From: Halolamina sediminis
GTDB taxonomy: Archaea; Halobacteriota; Halobacteria; Halobacteriales; Haloferacaceae
Length of the DNA: 64,000 nt
Assembly: GCF_001282785.1 (NCBI RefSeq)
Contig: NZ_CVUA01000001.1
Span: 1,550,001-1,614,000, forward strand
Reading direction: 5' to 3'
The translations under genes and the position numbers were made by a program. Shown here one piece after another: positions 52,496 through 62,343 of this stretch (within the stretch, counting starts at the first letter, position 1; every line of letters starts with the position of its first letter). The notes below the pieces were generated by a model. That model worked only from the letters and a program-made list of their open reading frames with translations, did no database searches and was not told where the DNA came from.

Positions 52496-53581
52496 ATGCG
52501 CGACCAGATCGATCGGCGAACGTTCGTCGGGGGCGCGGCGGGCATGGCACTGACCGGACTGGCTGGCTGTCTCGGCGGGGGTGGCGGCGGTAGCGCCGAG
52601 ACGAACGTCGGGATGGTGTACGCTCTGGGCGGTCTGGGCGACGAGGCGTTCAACGACATGGCGCACGCGGGTATCCAGCGCGCCGAGGAGGAGCTCGGTA
52701 TCTCCTACGACAACACCGAGCCGACGGGACAGAGCGAGTTCGGGACGTTCCAGCAGCAGTTCGCGACGTCGACGGACCCCAACTACGACCTGATCGGGTG
52801 TATCGGGTTCGCCCAGCGGAGTGCGCTGCAGGAGAACGCGTCGGAGTACCCCGACCAGAACTTCATGCTGGTCGACGCCGAGCTCGACGCCGACAACGTC
52901 GCTTCCTACACGTTCCGCGAACACGAGGGCTCGTTCCAGGTCGGCCACCTCGCCGGGCTGCTGTCGACCCGGGAGTTCAGCCACGAGGGCACCTACAGCG
53001 GCACCGAGAAGACGTTCTCCACCAACCCCGACGAGAAGGTGATCGGCTTCGTCGGCGGGAAGGAGAACCCCCTGATCAAGAAGTTCGAGGCCGGCTTCAT
53101 CGCCGGCGTCGAACACGTCGACTCCGAGATCGAGGTGCGCTCGGCGTACGCCGGCTCGTGGAACGATCCGGGCCGCGGGCAGGAGATCGCGGGCTCGATG
53201 TACGACGAGGGTGCCGACATCGTCTACCACGCCGCGGGCGCGACCGGCGGCGGCGTGTTCAACGCGGCGGGCGAGCACGGCCGCCTCGCGATCGGCGTGG
53301 ACAGCGACCAGTCGCTGAGCAGCGACGCCAGCCACACGATCGTCGCGAGCATGGTCAAACACGTCGACACCGCAGTGTTCAACGCGGTCGACAACGTCGT
53401 CAACGACGAGTTCCAGGGCGGCTCCACCATCGCGCTCGGTCTCGACGACGAGGGTGTCGAAGCCGTCATCGGCACCGAGTACGAAGGCGAGATCCCGCAG
53501 GACGTGCTCGACGCGCTCGACAGCTCGCGTCAGGCCATTCAGGACGGCGAGATCGACGTGCCGACCGAGCCCGAAAACTGA
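52496..53581 (+). CDS. BMP-family substrate-binding lipoprotein of an ABC importer
   Basis: 361 residues. The N-terminus has a Tat motif (DRRTFVGGAAG) and lipobox (LAGC, Cys near 25), so the protein is exported folded and lipid-anchored. The body is a BMP/PnrA-type binding protein: GDEAFNDMAH, IGFVGGKENPLIKKFEAGF and VYHAAGATGGGVF are typical nucleoside-site segments. A CTTAACC TATA element lies about 30 bp upstream. First gene of a four-gene importer operon. Confidence 0.93.
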   Translation: MRDQIDRRTFVGGAAGMALTGLAGCLGGGGGGSAETNVGMVYALGGLGDEAFNDMAHAGIQRAEEELGISYDNTEPTGQSEFGTFQQQFATSTDPNYDLIGCIGFAQRSALQENASEYPDQNFMLVDAELDADNVASYTFREHEGSFQVGHLAGLLSTREFSHEGTYSGTEKTFSTNPDEKVIGFVGGKENPLIKKFEAGFIAGVEHVDSEIEVRSAYAGSWNDPGRGQEIAGSMYDEGADIVYHAAGATGGGVFNAAGEHGRLAIGVDSDQSLSSDASHTIVASMVKHVDTAVFNAVDNVVNDEFQGGSTIALGLDDEGVEAVIGTEYEGEIPQDVLDALDSSRQAIQDGEIDVPTEPEN

Positions 53582-53651
53582 GCTCGCGGCGACCCGTCGC
53601 TCGCCCCGGCCCCGGGGCTGAACTACCCTCTACCCCCTCGAACCAACACAG

Positions 53652-55211
53652 ATGAGCGCGCCAGCGGTCGACCTCAGACGGATCACCAAACAGTTCCCGG
53701 GCGTCCTCGCGAACGACGAGGTCGACCTCACCGTCGAACGTGGGAGCGTCCACGCCCTCCTCGGCGAGAACGGGGCGGGCAAGACGACCCTGATGAACGT
53801 TCTCTACGGCCTCTATCAGCCCACCGACGGCACCGTCGTCGTCGACGGTGAGGAGCGGACGTTCGACTCCCCCCGGGACGCGATCGACGCCGGCATCGGC
53901 ATGATTCACCAGCACTTCATGCTCGTGGAGCCGATGACCGTGACCCAGAACGTCGTGCTCGGCGACGAGCCCCGGAAGTGGGGCGGGCTCGCGGTCGATC
54001 GCGAGGCCGCCCGCGAGGCGGTCGCCGAGCTCGCCGACCGCTACGGGTTCGACGTGGACCCCGAGGCGACCGTCGGCGACCTCTCGGTAGGCGAGCGACA
54101 GCGCATCGAGATCCTGAAGGCGCTGTACCGCGGCGCCGACATCCTGATCCTCGACGAGCCCACGGCGGTGCTGACGCCACAGGAGGTAGAGGAGCTGTTC
54201 GACGTGTTCGACGAACTCACCGAGGCCGGGAAGACGATCATCTTCATCAGCCACAAGCTGCGCGAGGTGACTGCCGCCGCCGACGAGGTGACCGTCCTCC
54301 GGGACGGGAGAAACGTCGGCACCGTCGAGACCAGCGGGGTCGACGACACCGAGCTCGCGGAGATGATGGTCGGCCGCGAGGTGCTGTTCGACACGCAGAA
54401 ATCGCCCGTCGAGGCGGGCTCGATCGGCCTCGCCGCGCGCGACCTGGTCGTCGAGGACGACCGCGGGGTCCGCGCCGTCGACGACGTCGATATCGAGGTC
54501 GCCGAGGGCGAGGTGTTCGGGATCGCCGGCGTCGACGGCAACGGCCAGTCCGAACTAGTCGAGGCGATTACGGGGCTGCGGACCCCCGCCGGGGGCCGGA
54601 TCTATCTCGGCGACGAGGAGGTGACCGACGCCTCCCGCCGGCACCGGATCGAGTCGGGGATGGCGTACGTCCCCGAGGACCGACAGGCCCGTGGGCTGGT
54701 GATGTCGTACGATCTGACCGAGAACGGCCTGCTCGGCAGCCAGCGGGACCCGCAGTTCGCCGACGGCGGCCGTATCCGCTGGGACGACGCGGCGGCTCAC
54801 GCGGAGTCGATCGTCGAGGAGTACGACGTACGGCCCGCGGACGCGGGGGCGACCGCGGAGTCGCTCTCGGGCGGGAACCAACAGAAGTTCATCGTCGGGC
54901 GGGAGTTCGCCCGCAATCCCGATGCAGTCGTCGCCTCTCACCCGACCCGCGGCGTCGACGTGGGGAGCGTGGAGTTCATCCACGACCGGCTGCTCGAACT
55001 GCGAGAGGACGGGGCGGCGGTGCTGCTCGTCTCCTCGAAGCTCGACGAGGTCCGGAGCCTCTCGGACCGGCTGGGCGTGATGCACGACGGCGAACTGGTC
55101 GCGGTCGTCGATCCCGCCGAGGTCACCGAGGAACAGTTAGGGCTGCTGATGGCCGGGGAGGAGCCCGACGACGTACCACGCGCCTCCCGGCGGAACGGGG
55201 GTGAGCAATGA
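53652..55211 (+). CDS. Nucleoside-type ABC transporter ATPase with two ABC domains
   Basis: 519 residues. The first ABC domain (about 5-245) has Walker A GENGAGKTT, signature LSVGERQRI and Walker B ILILDEPTA. The second (about 255-505) has GVDGNGQSE in place of Walker A, LSGGNQQKF, and VVASHPTRGVD, where the catalytic Glu is changed; this RbsA-like asymmetry is normal for the family. Its stop overlaps the next permease by 4 bp. Confidence 0.93.
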   Translation: MSAPAVDLRRITKQFPGVLANDEVDLTVERGSVHALLGENGAGKTTLMNVLYGLYQPTDGTVVVDGEERTFDSPRDAIDAGIGMIHQHFMLVEPMTVTQNVVLGDEPRKWGGLAVDREAAREAVAELADRYGFDVDPEATVGDLSVGERQRIEILKALYRGADILILDEPTAVLTPQEVEELFDVFDELTEAGKTIIFISHKLREVTAAADEVTVLRDGRNVGTVETSGVDDTELAEMMVGREVLFDTQKSPVEAGSIGLAARDLVVEDDRGVRAVDDVDIEVAEGEVFGIAGVDGNGQSELVEAITGLRTPAGGRIYLGDEEVTDASRRHRIESGMAYVPEDRQARGLVMSYDLTENGLLGSQRDPQFADGGRIRWDDAAAHAESIVEEYDVRPADAGATAESLSGGNQQKFIVGREFARNPDAVVASHPTRGVDVGSVEFIHDRLLELREDGAAVLLVSSKLDEVRSLSDRLGVMHDGELVAVVDPAEVTEEQLGLLMAGEEPDDVPRASRRNGGEQ

Positions 55212-56338
55212 ACCCCGACCGCCTGCCGGACCCGATCGCGGGCGTGATGGACCGGCTGGTCGACGCCTCGGCGGGCGAGCGCCTGCTCGTCAGCGTCGCC
55301 GCACTGATCACGGCGATCCTGCTCGGCGGGGTCGTCACGCTGGTCGCGGGCGTGTTCGCGGAGTGTGCCACACCGATCGCCGGTCCGTTCTGTTACAACC
55401 CACTCGCCGTGTACCGCTACCTGTTCCTTGCGCCGCTTTTCGACTCGTTCGTGCTGCAGGAGACGCTGAAGAACTCCGCGCTGCTTTTGTTCACGGGACT
55501 GGCCGTGGCCGTCTCGTTCCGTGCGGGGCTGTTCAACATCGGGACGCAGGGCCAGCTCGTGCTCGGCGCGCTCGCGGCCGCGCTCGCGGCGGTCTGGATC
55601 GGGCCGGCCGCGCCCTCGGGCCCCGTCGGCGGCGCGCTGATCGCGGTCGTCGCGATGGTCGCCGGCGCGGTCGTCGGCGGGCTCTACGCCGCGATCCCGG
55701 GCGCACTGAAGGCGTACGCCGACGCGAACGAGGTGATCACCACGATCATGCTCAACTTCGTCGCGAGCGACGTGGCCTTCTTCCTCGTCTCGGCGTACTT
55801 CCAGAAGCCCGGTAGCGGGAGCGTCGAGACGCGTGACGTGCCCGCGGCCGCGCGGTTCGGCCCGGAGCTGGCACTGGTGATGGCGATCGGCCTGACGCTG
55901 CTGATCACCTACCTGCTCTGGGGGACCGCGTTCGGCTACGACTTGCGGACCGCCGGCATCCAGCCCGACGCCGCGGACTACGCGGGCGTCGACGCCAAGC
56001 GCATGGTCGTTACGAGCATGACGCTCTCGGGAATGATCGGCGGCCTCGGCGGCGCGGTGTGGGTGCTGATGTCCGTCGGGCGCTGGGTCAACGGCGTCCC
56101 GTCGCTCGGCTTCGACGGGATCACGGTGTCGGTGCTCGCGAGCAACAACCCACTCGGCGTGCTGTTCGCCGGGCCGCTGTTCGGCTCGATGCAGGCGGGG
56201 AGCCTCTCGATCGACTTCCAACTGGGCGTGCCCAGACAGCTCGTCGGCGTCATTCGGGGGCTAGTGATCCTCCTGGTTGCCATGCCCGAGTTCTTCCGAA
56301 CGCTCGGCGTGCGCTGGGGAATGGGGGGTGGCCGATGA
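55208..56338 (+). CDS. Nucleoside-type ABC transporter permease 1
   Basis: 376 residues, about eight to nine membrane helices, BPD_transp_2 family. FNIGTQGQLVLGALAAA and ANEVITTIMLNF are the family signatures. Overlaps genes on both sides by 4 bp. Confidence 0.93.
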   Translation: MNPDRLPDPIAGVMDRLVDASAGERLLVSVAALITAILLGGVVTLVAGVFAECATPIAGPFCYNPLAVYRYLFLAPLFDSFVLQETLKNSALLLFTGLAVAVSFRAGLFNIGTQGQLVLGALAAALAAVWIGPAAPSGPVGGALIAVVAMVAGAVVGGLYAAIPGALKAYADANEVITTIMLNFVASDVAFFLVSAYFQKPGSGSVETRDVPAAARFGPELALVMAIGLTLLITYLLWGTAFGYDLRTAGIQPDAADYAGVDAKRMVVTSMTLSGMIGGLGGAVWVLMSVGRWVNGVPSLGFDGITVSVLASNNPLGVLFAGPLFGSMQAGSLSIDFQLGVPRQLVGVIRGLVILLVAMPEFFRTLGVRWGMGGGR

Positions 56339-57564
56339 AGGCGATCAAGCGCCTCGCGCTGCTCGCGGTCAGCACGCTCGCCGTGGGCGTGGTCGTGCTA
56401 GTCGGGCAGCTATTCCCGAATACGCCGGCGGGCGAGCTCGCGAACGTGCTCGACGCCGGCTACGCCGCCTCTGCGCTCCGACTCGCGGTTCCGATCGCGT
56501 TCGCCGCGCTGGGCGGGATCTTCGCCGAGCGCAGCGGCGTGATCAACATCGGGCTCGAAGGGCTGCTCATCGTCGGCGCGTTCACCGGCGTCGCGGTCGC
56601 CCACTGGACGATCGGCGAGGGCGGCGTGAGCCTCGGGCCGGGGGTCGTGCTCCTGCTCGTGATCGCGGCACTGCTCGCGGTCGCCGGCGCGCTCCTGGGG
56701 CTGCTCGGCGACTCCCTCCGGGAGATCGCGATCCGCGGCGGCGGCGGCGTGCTCGCGGTCGCGGTGCTCGCCGGGCTCACGGTCCTGCTCGCGGGGCCGA
56801 CGCTCGCGGCGACGTGGATCGCGTTCTACGTCGCGGTGCTCGTCAGCGGGGCGTTCTCGTTGCTGTTCGCGGTCGTCACGATCGAGTACCGCGCGGATCA
56901 GGTGATCGCGGGACTCGCGGTCTGGCTGATCGCGCTCGGGGCGGCCCCCTTCGCCAGCAACGTCATCTGGGGCAGCGTGAACTCGCCGGGCGTGGACACG
57001 CTCGGCACGTGGACGGTGCCGCTGCTCTCACAGCTCCCGGCGGTCGGCTCGGTGCTGTTCGACGCCGAGCCCGTCGTCTACTTCCTGCTGGTCGCGACGC
57101 CGCTGTCGTGGTACGTCCTGACCCAGACCTCCTTCGGCTACTGGGTCCGTGCGAGCGGCGAGAACCCCAAGGCGCTCGACACGGCGGGGGTCGACGTCCG
57201 GCGCGTGCGCTACGCCGCCGTGTTGATCTCCGGCGTGTTCTCGGGGATCGGCGGCGCCGGCCTCTCGCTCGGTCGTGTGGGGAACTTCGTCGGGAGCGGG
57301 ACGACGATGGTCGACGGCCGAGGGTGGATCGGCATCACCGCGATGCTCTTTGGCAACTACAACCCCTTCGGCGCGTTCGGCGCCTCGCTGCTGTTCGCGG
57401 CACTCGACGCGCTCCAGTTCCGGCTCCAGCAGCTGAACTACGCGATCCCCGACTCGCTGATCCAGACGGTCCCCTACGTTACGGTGATCGTCGTGCTCGC
57501 GCTGGTCGGACGGACCAGAACGCCCGACGCGGCCGGCGAACACTACGACAGCGACGAGGACTGA
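56335..57564 (+). CDS. Nucleoside-type ABC transporter permease 2
   Basis: 409 residues from ATG 56335 (stop of permease 1 overlaps). About ten membrane helices; GVINIGLEGLLIVGAF, ADQVIAGLAVWLIALG and SGENPKALDTAGVDV are BPD_transp_2 signatures. It is longer than usual because of an inserted hydrophobic region (about 85-185). It completes the importer. Confidence 0.93.
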   Translation: MKAIKRLALLAVSTLAVGVVVLVGQLFPNTPAGELANVLDAGYAASALRLAVPIAFAALGGIFAERSGVINIGLEGLLIVGAFTGVAVAHWTIGEGGVSLGPGVVLLLVIAALLAVAGALLGLLGDSLREIAIRGGGGVLAVAVLAGLTVLLAGPTLAATWIAFYVAVLVSGAFSLLFAVVTIEYRADQVIAGLAVWLIALGAAPFASNVIWGSVNSPGVDTLGTWTVPLLSQLPAVGSVLFDAEPVVYFLLVATPLSWYVLTQTSFGYWVRASGENPKALDTAGVDVRRVRYAAVLISGVFSGIGGAGLSLGRVGNFVGSGTTMVDGRGWIGITAMLFGNYNPFGAFGASLLFAALDALQFRLQQLNYAIPDSLIQTVPYVTVIVVLALVGRTRTPDAAGEHYDSDED

Positions 57565-57641
57565 TCGCCGGCGCCCCCTCTCTCGGCGGGGGCCGGGCTC
57601 GTGATAAAGAGTTTTGCACCCGCCCACCCGAGGGTTGGCAA

Positions 57642-59009
57642 ATGAGTACCCACGAGTACGACATCGTCGTCGTCGGTTCCGGCACCTCAGGCTGTTACGC
57701 GGCGGCGACGGCCGCTCGCGAGGGGCTCGACGTCGCGGTCGTCGAGCGCAAGGACGAGCAAGAGGCCGGCCACATCGCCTGTGGCGACGCCCTGAAGGGC
57801 GCCGACTCCTTCCCCGACTCGATCCCGAAGTCGAAGATCGAATCCTCGTTCACCAACACCGGCGTCGACCACGGGCGCTTCGAGATCCCCTCGGAGGACA
57901 CCGTGCTCGACATCCCGGTGCCCGGCGAGCTGGCGGTCATCGACCGCTGGGAGTTCGGCCGGAAGCTCATCGAGGCCACCACGGACGCCGGCGCGGAGTT
58001 CCACTACGACACCGTCGTTACGGACGTGCTCCAGACCGATTCGGGACGCGTGACCGGCGTTCGCGGCAAGCGCAAAGGGGAGGTCGAGACGTTCCACGCC
58101 GACGTGACAGTCGACGCCGCCGGCGCGCTCTCGGTGCTGCAGGACGAGGCCGACTTCTCCAACGCCACGTTCGACACCAACGTCTCGTACTCGCAGTTCT
58201 GCTCGGCCTACCGCGAGATCGTCGAGGTACCCGAGCCCGTCGACTGGGACGACGCGCTTGTGTTCAAGCCGACCGACCGCGCCTCGGGCTACCTCTGGTA
58301 CTTCCCGCGCACGCCGACCGAGATCAACGTCGGCCTCGGGTTCCAGATGTCGGAGGAGCCGATGAAGCTGGTCCAAGACCTCCGGAACGACCTCCAGAAC
58401 CGCCCCGAGTTCAAGGGCGCGGAGGTCGTCGACAAGCTCGGCGCCTCGCTCCCGACCCGGCGCCCGTACGACTCCGCGACCGCCCCCGGCCTGGTCGCGG
58501 TCGGTGACGCCGCCGGTCTCGTCAACCCCACCACCGGCGGCGGGATCGCGGGCGCGGCCTACTCGGGGCAGTACGCCGCCGAGGAGGCGATGTCCGCGAT
58601 CGCCGGCGGCCGGGCCGACGAGGAGCTCTGGCGCTACAACGAGCGGGTCATGGACCACTTCGGCGCCCGCTACGCCGCGCTCGACGTGTACAACGTGCTC
58701 TCGACGGCGATCGACGTGGACGAACTCACCTCACTGCTCGCCTCGCTGCCCGGCGAGCCGATCGCGGAGGCGCTCTACTCCGGGAAGGCCTCGATCGGCC
58801 CCTGGACCGCGTTCCAGACGCTCCGCGGCGCGGTCGGTCACCTCGACCAGCTCTGGGAGATCTACCAGGTCCGCAACCTCGCGGAGGAGCTGCTCGACCA
58901 CTACGAGTCCTACCCCGACCGCCCGTCGGCGCTGCCGCGCTGGCAGGACCAGCGCGACTCGATCATGGAGCGCGTCTACGAGCGGACCGGCGCCGATCCG
59001 AAGTACTAA
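57642..59009 (+). CDS. Geranylgeranyl-reductase-family flavoprotein
   Basis: 455 residues. FAD-binding VGSGTSGCYAAATAA at the N-terminus, the conserved GYLWYFPRTPTEINVGLG segment, and GDAAGLVNPTTGGGI near the C-terminus mark the GGR family, which saturates isoprenoid chains of archaeal lipids. The long C-terminal tail (about 370-455) is typical for haloarchaea. Whether it is the digeranylgeranylglycerophospholipid reductase or a paralogue acting on quinones cannot be told. Confidence 0.92.
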   Translation: MSTHEYDIVVVGSGTSGCYAAATAAREGLDVAVVERKDEQEAGHIACGDALKGADSFPDSIPKSKIESSFTNTGVDHGRFEIPSEDTVLDIPVPGELAVIDRWEFGRKLIEATTDAGAEFHYDTVVTDVLQTDSGRVTGVRGKRKGEVETFHADVTVDAAGALSVLQDEADFSNATFDTNVSYSQFCSAYREIVEVPEPVDWDDALVFKPTDRASGYLWYFPRTPTEINVGLGFQMSEEPMKLVQDLRNDLQNRPEFKGAEVVDKLGASLPTRRPYDSATAPGLVAVGDAAGLVNPTTGGGIAGAAYSGQYAAEEAMSAIAGGRADEELWRYNERVMDHFGARYAALDVYNVLSTAIDVDELTSLLASLPGEPIAEALYSGKASIGPWTAFQTLRGAVGHLDQLWEIYQVRNLAEELLDHYESYPDRPSALPRWQDQRDSIMERVYERTGADPKY

Positions 59010-59015
59010 CCCGAC

Positions 59016-59057
59016 CTTTTGCTGCGGTCGGCGCCTTCGGCGCCTCCCTGGCAAAAG
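59016..59057 (+). terminator. Stem-loop after the geranylgeranyl-reductase-family gene
   Basis: Outer arms CTTTTGC (59016-59022) and GCAAAAG (59051-59057) enclose a strong inner hairpin GGCGCC-TTC-GGCGCC (59030-59044), starting 7 bp after the stop. Confidence 0.5.
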
Positions 59058-59134
59058 CTCGGCCAAAAGCCTCCTCACTCCCTACGGTCGTTCGTGGAAA
59101 CTCTACTCTGGCTGCTAGCGGCAACCCAACCCAG

Positions 59135-60421
59135 TCAGTCCTGCTCCTGACCGAACGCCTCGATCGCCCCCGCGAGCGTCTCGATGCCGATTCGGAGCGA
59201 CTCTTCGTCGACGTCGAACGTCGACGTGTGGTGACCGCCGGGGTGATCGGTACCGAGGCCGACGTAGCAGGCCCGCCCGCCCTGTTCCTCGACGCGGTTC
59301 ATCAGATACGTCGCGTCCTCGCTGCCGCCGAGCTCGTCGTGCCCCATGATCGAGTCCACGCCCGCGACACCCTCGGCGACGTCGGCGACGATCGACGCGA
59401 GTTCCTCGTCGCTCTCCGCCGAGGGCGCCCGGGAGTTCAGCGTGCGCTCGACCTCGACGTCGTGGGTCGTCGCAGCGCCGTCGAGCACGCGGCCGGTCTT
59501 CTCCCACATGTACTCCATCAGCTCCGTGGTCTGTCCGCGGACCTCACACTCCATCCGCGCGTGCTCGGCGACGATGTTGGAGGCGGTGCCGCCCTCCACG
59601 ACGCCGGCGTTGACTCGGGTCGGCCCGTCGGCGTGGCGCGGCACGGCGTACATGTTGCTGATCGCCTCGGCCATCGCCTGAATCGCGTTGTCGCCCTGCT
59701 CCGGGTGGGCGCCCGCGTGGGCCGAGGAGCCCGTGAACTCGGCTCCGAAGCCGGAGACGGCGAGGAAGCCGCCGACGCCGGCGACGATCTCGCCGGTCGG
59801 GTGGTCAAGTCCGATGTGGACCGCGTACAGCGCGTCCACGTCGTCGAGGTGGCCCGAGCGGGACATCGGCCCGCCGCCGGCGACGCGCTCCTCGGCGGGC
59901 TGGAAGAACACCTTCAGCGTGCCAGAAAAGTCGCTGTGGCGCACCGCGTCGAGCACGCCCAGCCCGAGGGTCGCGTGGGCGTCGTGGCCACAAGCGTGCA
60001 TGTACCCCTCGTTCTCGGAGCGGAACCCCTCGGCGGCGGGGGCGTGCTCCTCGTCGTCGTCGGACTCCGTGATCGGCAGCCCGTCGATGTCGACCCGGAG
60101 GCCGACTGTCGGTCCCTCACCCTGCTCGATCACGGCGACAGCGCCCGTGTTCCCGCCGTCGAGCCGTGCGAGTAGGTCGGGATCCGCGCCGGCCTCGACG
60201 GCGCGGTCCTTCCACTCGGCGCGCGTGGCCTGATCGGGGAGGGACATCCGCGGCTCGTCGCTCTCCTCCAGCGCGTCCGGCCCGACGTGGAGTTCGTCCA
60301 CGTCACGGGCCCGGAGTTCCTCGAGGATGCGGGCGGTGGTGTAGAACTCACACCACGCGGGCTCGGGGTGGCGGTGGAGCTCCCGGCGGAACGAGGTCAG
60401 GTCGTCGGCGTCTACGTGCAC
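59135..60421 (-). CDS. M20-family amidohydrolase/peptidase
   Basis: 428 residues from GTG 60421. LRVDIDGLPI and HACGHDAHATLGLG (with the bridging metal ligands), FQPAEERVAGGG, and a dimerisation domain (about 215-330) match M20D amidohydrolases acting on N-acyl or indole-acetyl amino acids. A TTTAAG box about 28 bp before the GTG on the minus strand supports that start. Divergent from the NhaC-type gene. Confidence 0.9.
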   Translation of the reverse strand: MHVDADDLTSFRRELHRHPEPAWCEFYTTARILEELRARDVDELHVGPDALEESDEPRMSLPDQATRAEWKDRAVEAGADPDLLARLDGGNTGAVAVIEQGEGPTVGLRVDIDGLPITESDDDEEHAPAAEGFRSENEGYMHACGHDAHATLGLGVLDAVRHSDFSGTLKVFFQPAEERVAGGGPMSRSGHLDDVDALYAVHIGLDHPTGEIVAGVGGFLAVSGFGAEFTGSSAHAGAHPEQGDNAIQAMAEAISNMYAVPRHADGPTRVNAGVVEGGTASNIVAEHARMECEVRGQTTELMEYMWEKTGRVLDGAATTHDVEVERTLNSRAPSAESDEELASIVADVAEGVAGVDSIMGHDELGGSEDATYLMNRVEEQGGRACYVGLGTDHPGGHHTSTFDVDEESLRIGIETLAGAIEAFGQEQD

Positions 60422-60509
60422 GGCCGACCGGTCGGCCCGCGAGTGCTTAAACCCCGGCCGGCCGTCCGAGCCACGGCCTTTATTACCTCGCCTCGCGCCA
60501 CCTCCGTTC
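60422..60509. promoter_or_regulatory. Divergent promoter region with 16-bp palindrome
   Basis: Minus-strand TATA (GTTTAAGC, 60446-60453) and plus-strand TATA (TTTATTA, 60479-60485) each lie about 26-28 bp before the respective GTG, so both transcripts should be leaderless. GGCCGACCGGTCGGCC (60422-60437) is a perfect palindrome between the minus TATA and its start, a possible operator. Confidence 0.6.
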
Positions 60510-62057
60510 GTGCAGAACGAAACATCGACCGAACCGGGTGAAGAGACGTCGCTCAGGTTCCGCGGTGGGCCGGCCGTCAGCGCCGTTCCGATCGCGGTGT
60601 TCGTCGTCTGGGCCGTGTTCCAGTCCGGCGTGCTGGGAATCGGCGACACCTCGGGCCTCGTCGTCGGGATGCTCGTCGGCCTGATCGCCGGACTCCCGTT
60701 CGTCCGTGGGGACTGGAAGGCGTACGCCGACGCCATCTTCGAGGGAATGACACAGGAGGTGGCGGCGACCGCGGCCGTCGCGTGGCTCTGGGCGGGGATG
60801 TTCGCGAACACGATCCAGGCCGGCGGCTTCGTAGACGGGCTCGTCTGGCTGGCGGGCGCCGCCGAGGTCGGCGCCGCGCTGTTCCCGGCCGTAACCTTCC
60901 TGCTCGCGGCGGTGCTGGCGACCGGGATCGGCACTGGCTACGGGACGACGATCGCGTTCGTGACGCTGGTGTTCCCGGCGGGCCTGCTGCTGGGGACGAA
61001 CCCGATCCTCCTGTTCGGGGCGATCCTCTCGGGGGCGGTGTTCGGCGACAACCTCGCGCCCGTCTCGGACACGACGATCGTGAGCGCGGTGACACAGGAC
61101 GCCGACATCGGCGGCGTCGTCGCCTCCCGCGTGAAGTACGCCGTCGTCGCCGCGGTGCCGGCGCTTGCGGCCTACCTGATCGCTGGCGCGACCATGTCGA
61201 CCAGCGACCCCGCGGCCAACGCGGGCGTCGAGGCGGGGGCCGCGTGGGGGCTGCTCCACCTGATTCCGGTCGCGATCGTCATCGCGACCGCCGTCACCGG
61301 GCGACACATCGTCGAAGCGGTCTCGTGGGGGCTCGCAAGCGCGTTCGTGCTGAACGTCCTACTGGGGGCGTTCGACCTCGTGGACGTGGGCGTCAGCGAC
61401 GTGCTCGTGTTCTCGGCACCCGAGAGCTCCGGGGTGGCACAGTCGCTCGACGCGGCGCCGCTGATCGGCACAGTCGTCGAGACCGTACCCGCCGCTGAGG
61501 CGGGCGTCGGCGGGAGCCTCTACACCGGCGCGGTGGGCTTCTTCCCGCTGATCGTGCTGACACTGCTGATCGTCGCCGGCGCACAGATCATGCGCGCCGG
61601 CGGCGGGTTCGAGGCGCTCCAGACGTGGCTGCTGGAGACCGTCGCGACCTCCGTGCGCCGCGCCGAGGTGACGATGGTGCTCGGCACCGCGGCCGTCAAC
61701 GCGATGGTGACGATCAACACCGCCGCCGAGATCGCGGTCGCGCCGTACATCCGCACGCTGGGCCGGCGGTTCAACATCAACGGCTACCGACGGGCGAACA
61801 TCCTCGACGCCAACACCTCGGCACTGGGCTATATCTTCCCGTGGGGCGGCGGCGTGCTCGCGGGCTACTCCGCGATGCAGACCCTGCCCGGCGAGTACGA
61901 GTGGTTCACCGCCGAGATGGTGGTCAACCCCGCCGCGGTGTTCCCGTACGTGTTCCACGGCTGGTTCCTCGTGACGGTGTTCCTGCTCGCGGCCCTGACC
62001 GGCTTCGGGCTGGAGTACGTCAGCGACCGCGAGAGCGAGGAGGTGAGTCGCGTATGA
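60510..62057 (+). CDS. NhaC-family Na+/H+ antiporter or related transporter
   Basis: 515 residues, about twelve membrane helices. FGDNLAPVSDTTIVS is the NhaC signature, with GTGYGTTIAF before it. Could exchange sodium for protons or for an amino acid such as lysine or arginine. GTG 60510 at the predicted transcription start. Its stop overlaps the next small gene by 4 bp. Confidence 0.9.
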   Translation: MQNETSTEPGEETSLRFRGGPAVSAVPIAVFVVWAVFQSGVLGIGDTSGLVVGMLVGLIAGLPFVRGDWKAYADAIFEGMTQEVAATAAVAWLWAGMFANTIQAGGFVDGLVWLAGAAEVGAALFPAVTFLLAAVLATGIGTGYGTTIAFVTLVFPAGLLLGTNPILLFGAILSGAVFGDNLAPVSDTTIVSAVTQDADIGGVVASRVKYAVVAAVPALAAYLIAGATMSTSDPAANAGVEAGAAWGLLHLIPVAIVIATAVTGRHIVEAVSWGLASAFVLNVLLGAFDLVDVGVSDVLVFSAPESSGVAQSLDAAPLIGTVVETVPAAEAGVGGSLYTGAVGFFPLIVLTLLIVAGAQIMRAGGGFEALQTWLLETVATSVRRAEVTMVLGTAAVNAMVTINTAAEIAVAPYIRTLGRRFNINGYRRANILDANTSALGYIFPWGGGVLAGYSAMQTLPGEYEWFTAEMVVNPAAVFPYVFHGWFLVTVFLLAALTGFGLEYVSDRESEEVSRV

Positions 62058-62299
62058 GCCGACTCGACGCGTTCCTCGCGGGCATGGAGTTCCGGACGGC
62101 GACGCCGACGTACAGCCCCGGCGACGAGCTGACCGCCATCATCACCAGTCGTGACGGCGACGACGCGGTGATCCGGATCGGCGACACCGTGCTCCGGCTG
62201 CCCGGTGCCGCCGACGACGTGACCGTCGACGAGGAGACGCGGATCCGCGTCACCGCCTTCGACGAGGAGAACGCGACGGGCGAAGCGGAACTGCGCTGA
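62054..62299 (+). CDS. Small beta-rich protein coupled to the antiporter gene
   Basis: 81 residues (DUF7513-like, from memory). SPGDELTAIITSRDGDDAVIRIGDTVLRLPG suggests a small beta barrel, like TRAM/OB folds. The ATG overlaps the antiporter stop. No function known. Confidence 0.75.
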   Translation: MSRLDAFLAGMEFRTATPTYSPGDELTAIITSRDGDDAVIRIGDTVLRLPGAADDVTVDEETRIRVTAFDEENATGEAELR

Positions 62300-62343
62300 G
62301 CGGCCACTCGCGGCTCTTTCTTTCGGCAGGAAGAAACAGAGAA

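Noticed and set aside
56277-57641. Upstream extension (455 residues) of the geranylgeranyl-reductase frame
   Set aside because: It runs across permease 2 in another frame and is Arg-rich with no domain. The true start at 57642 begins directly with the FAD motif region.
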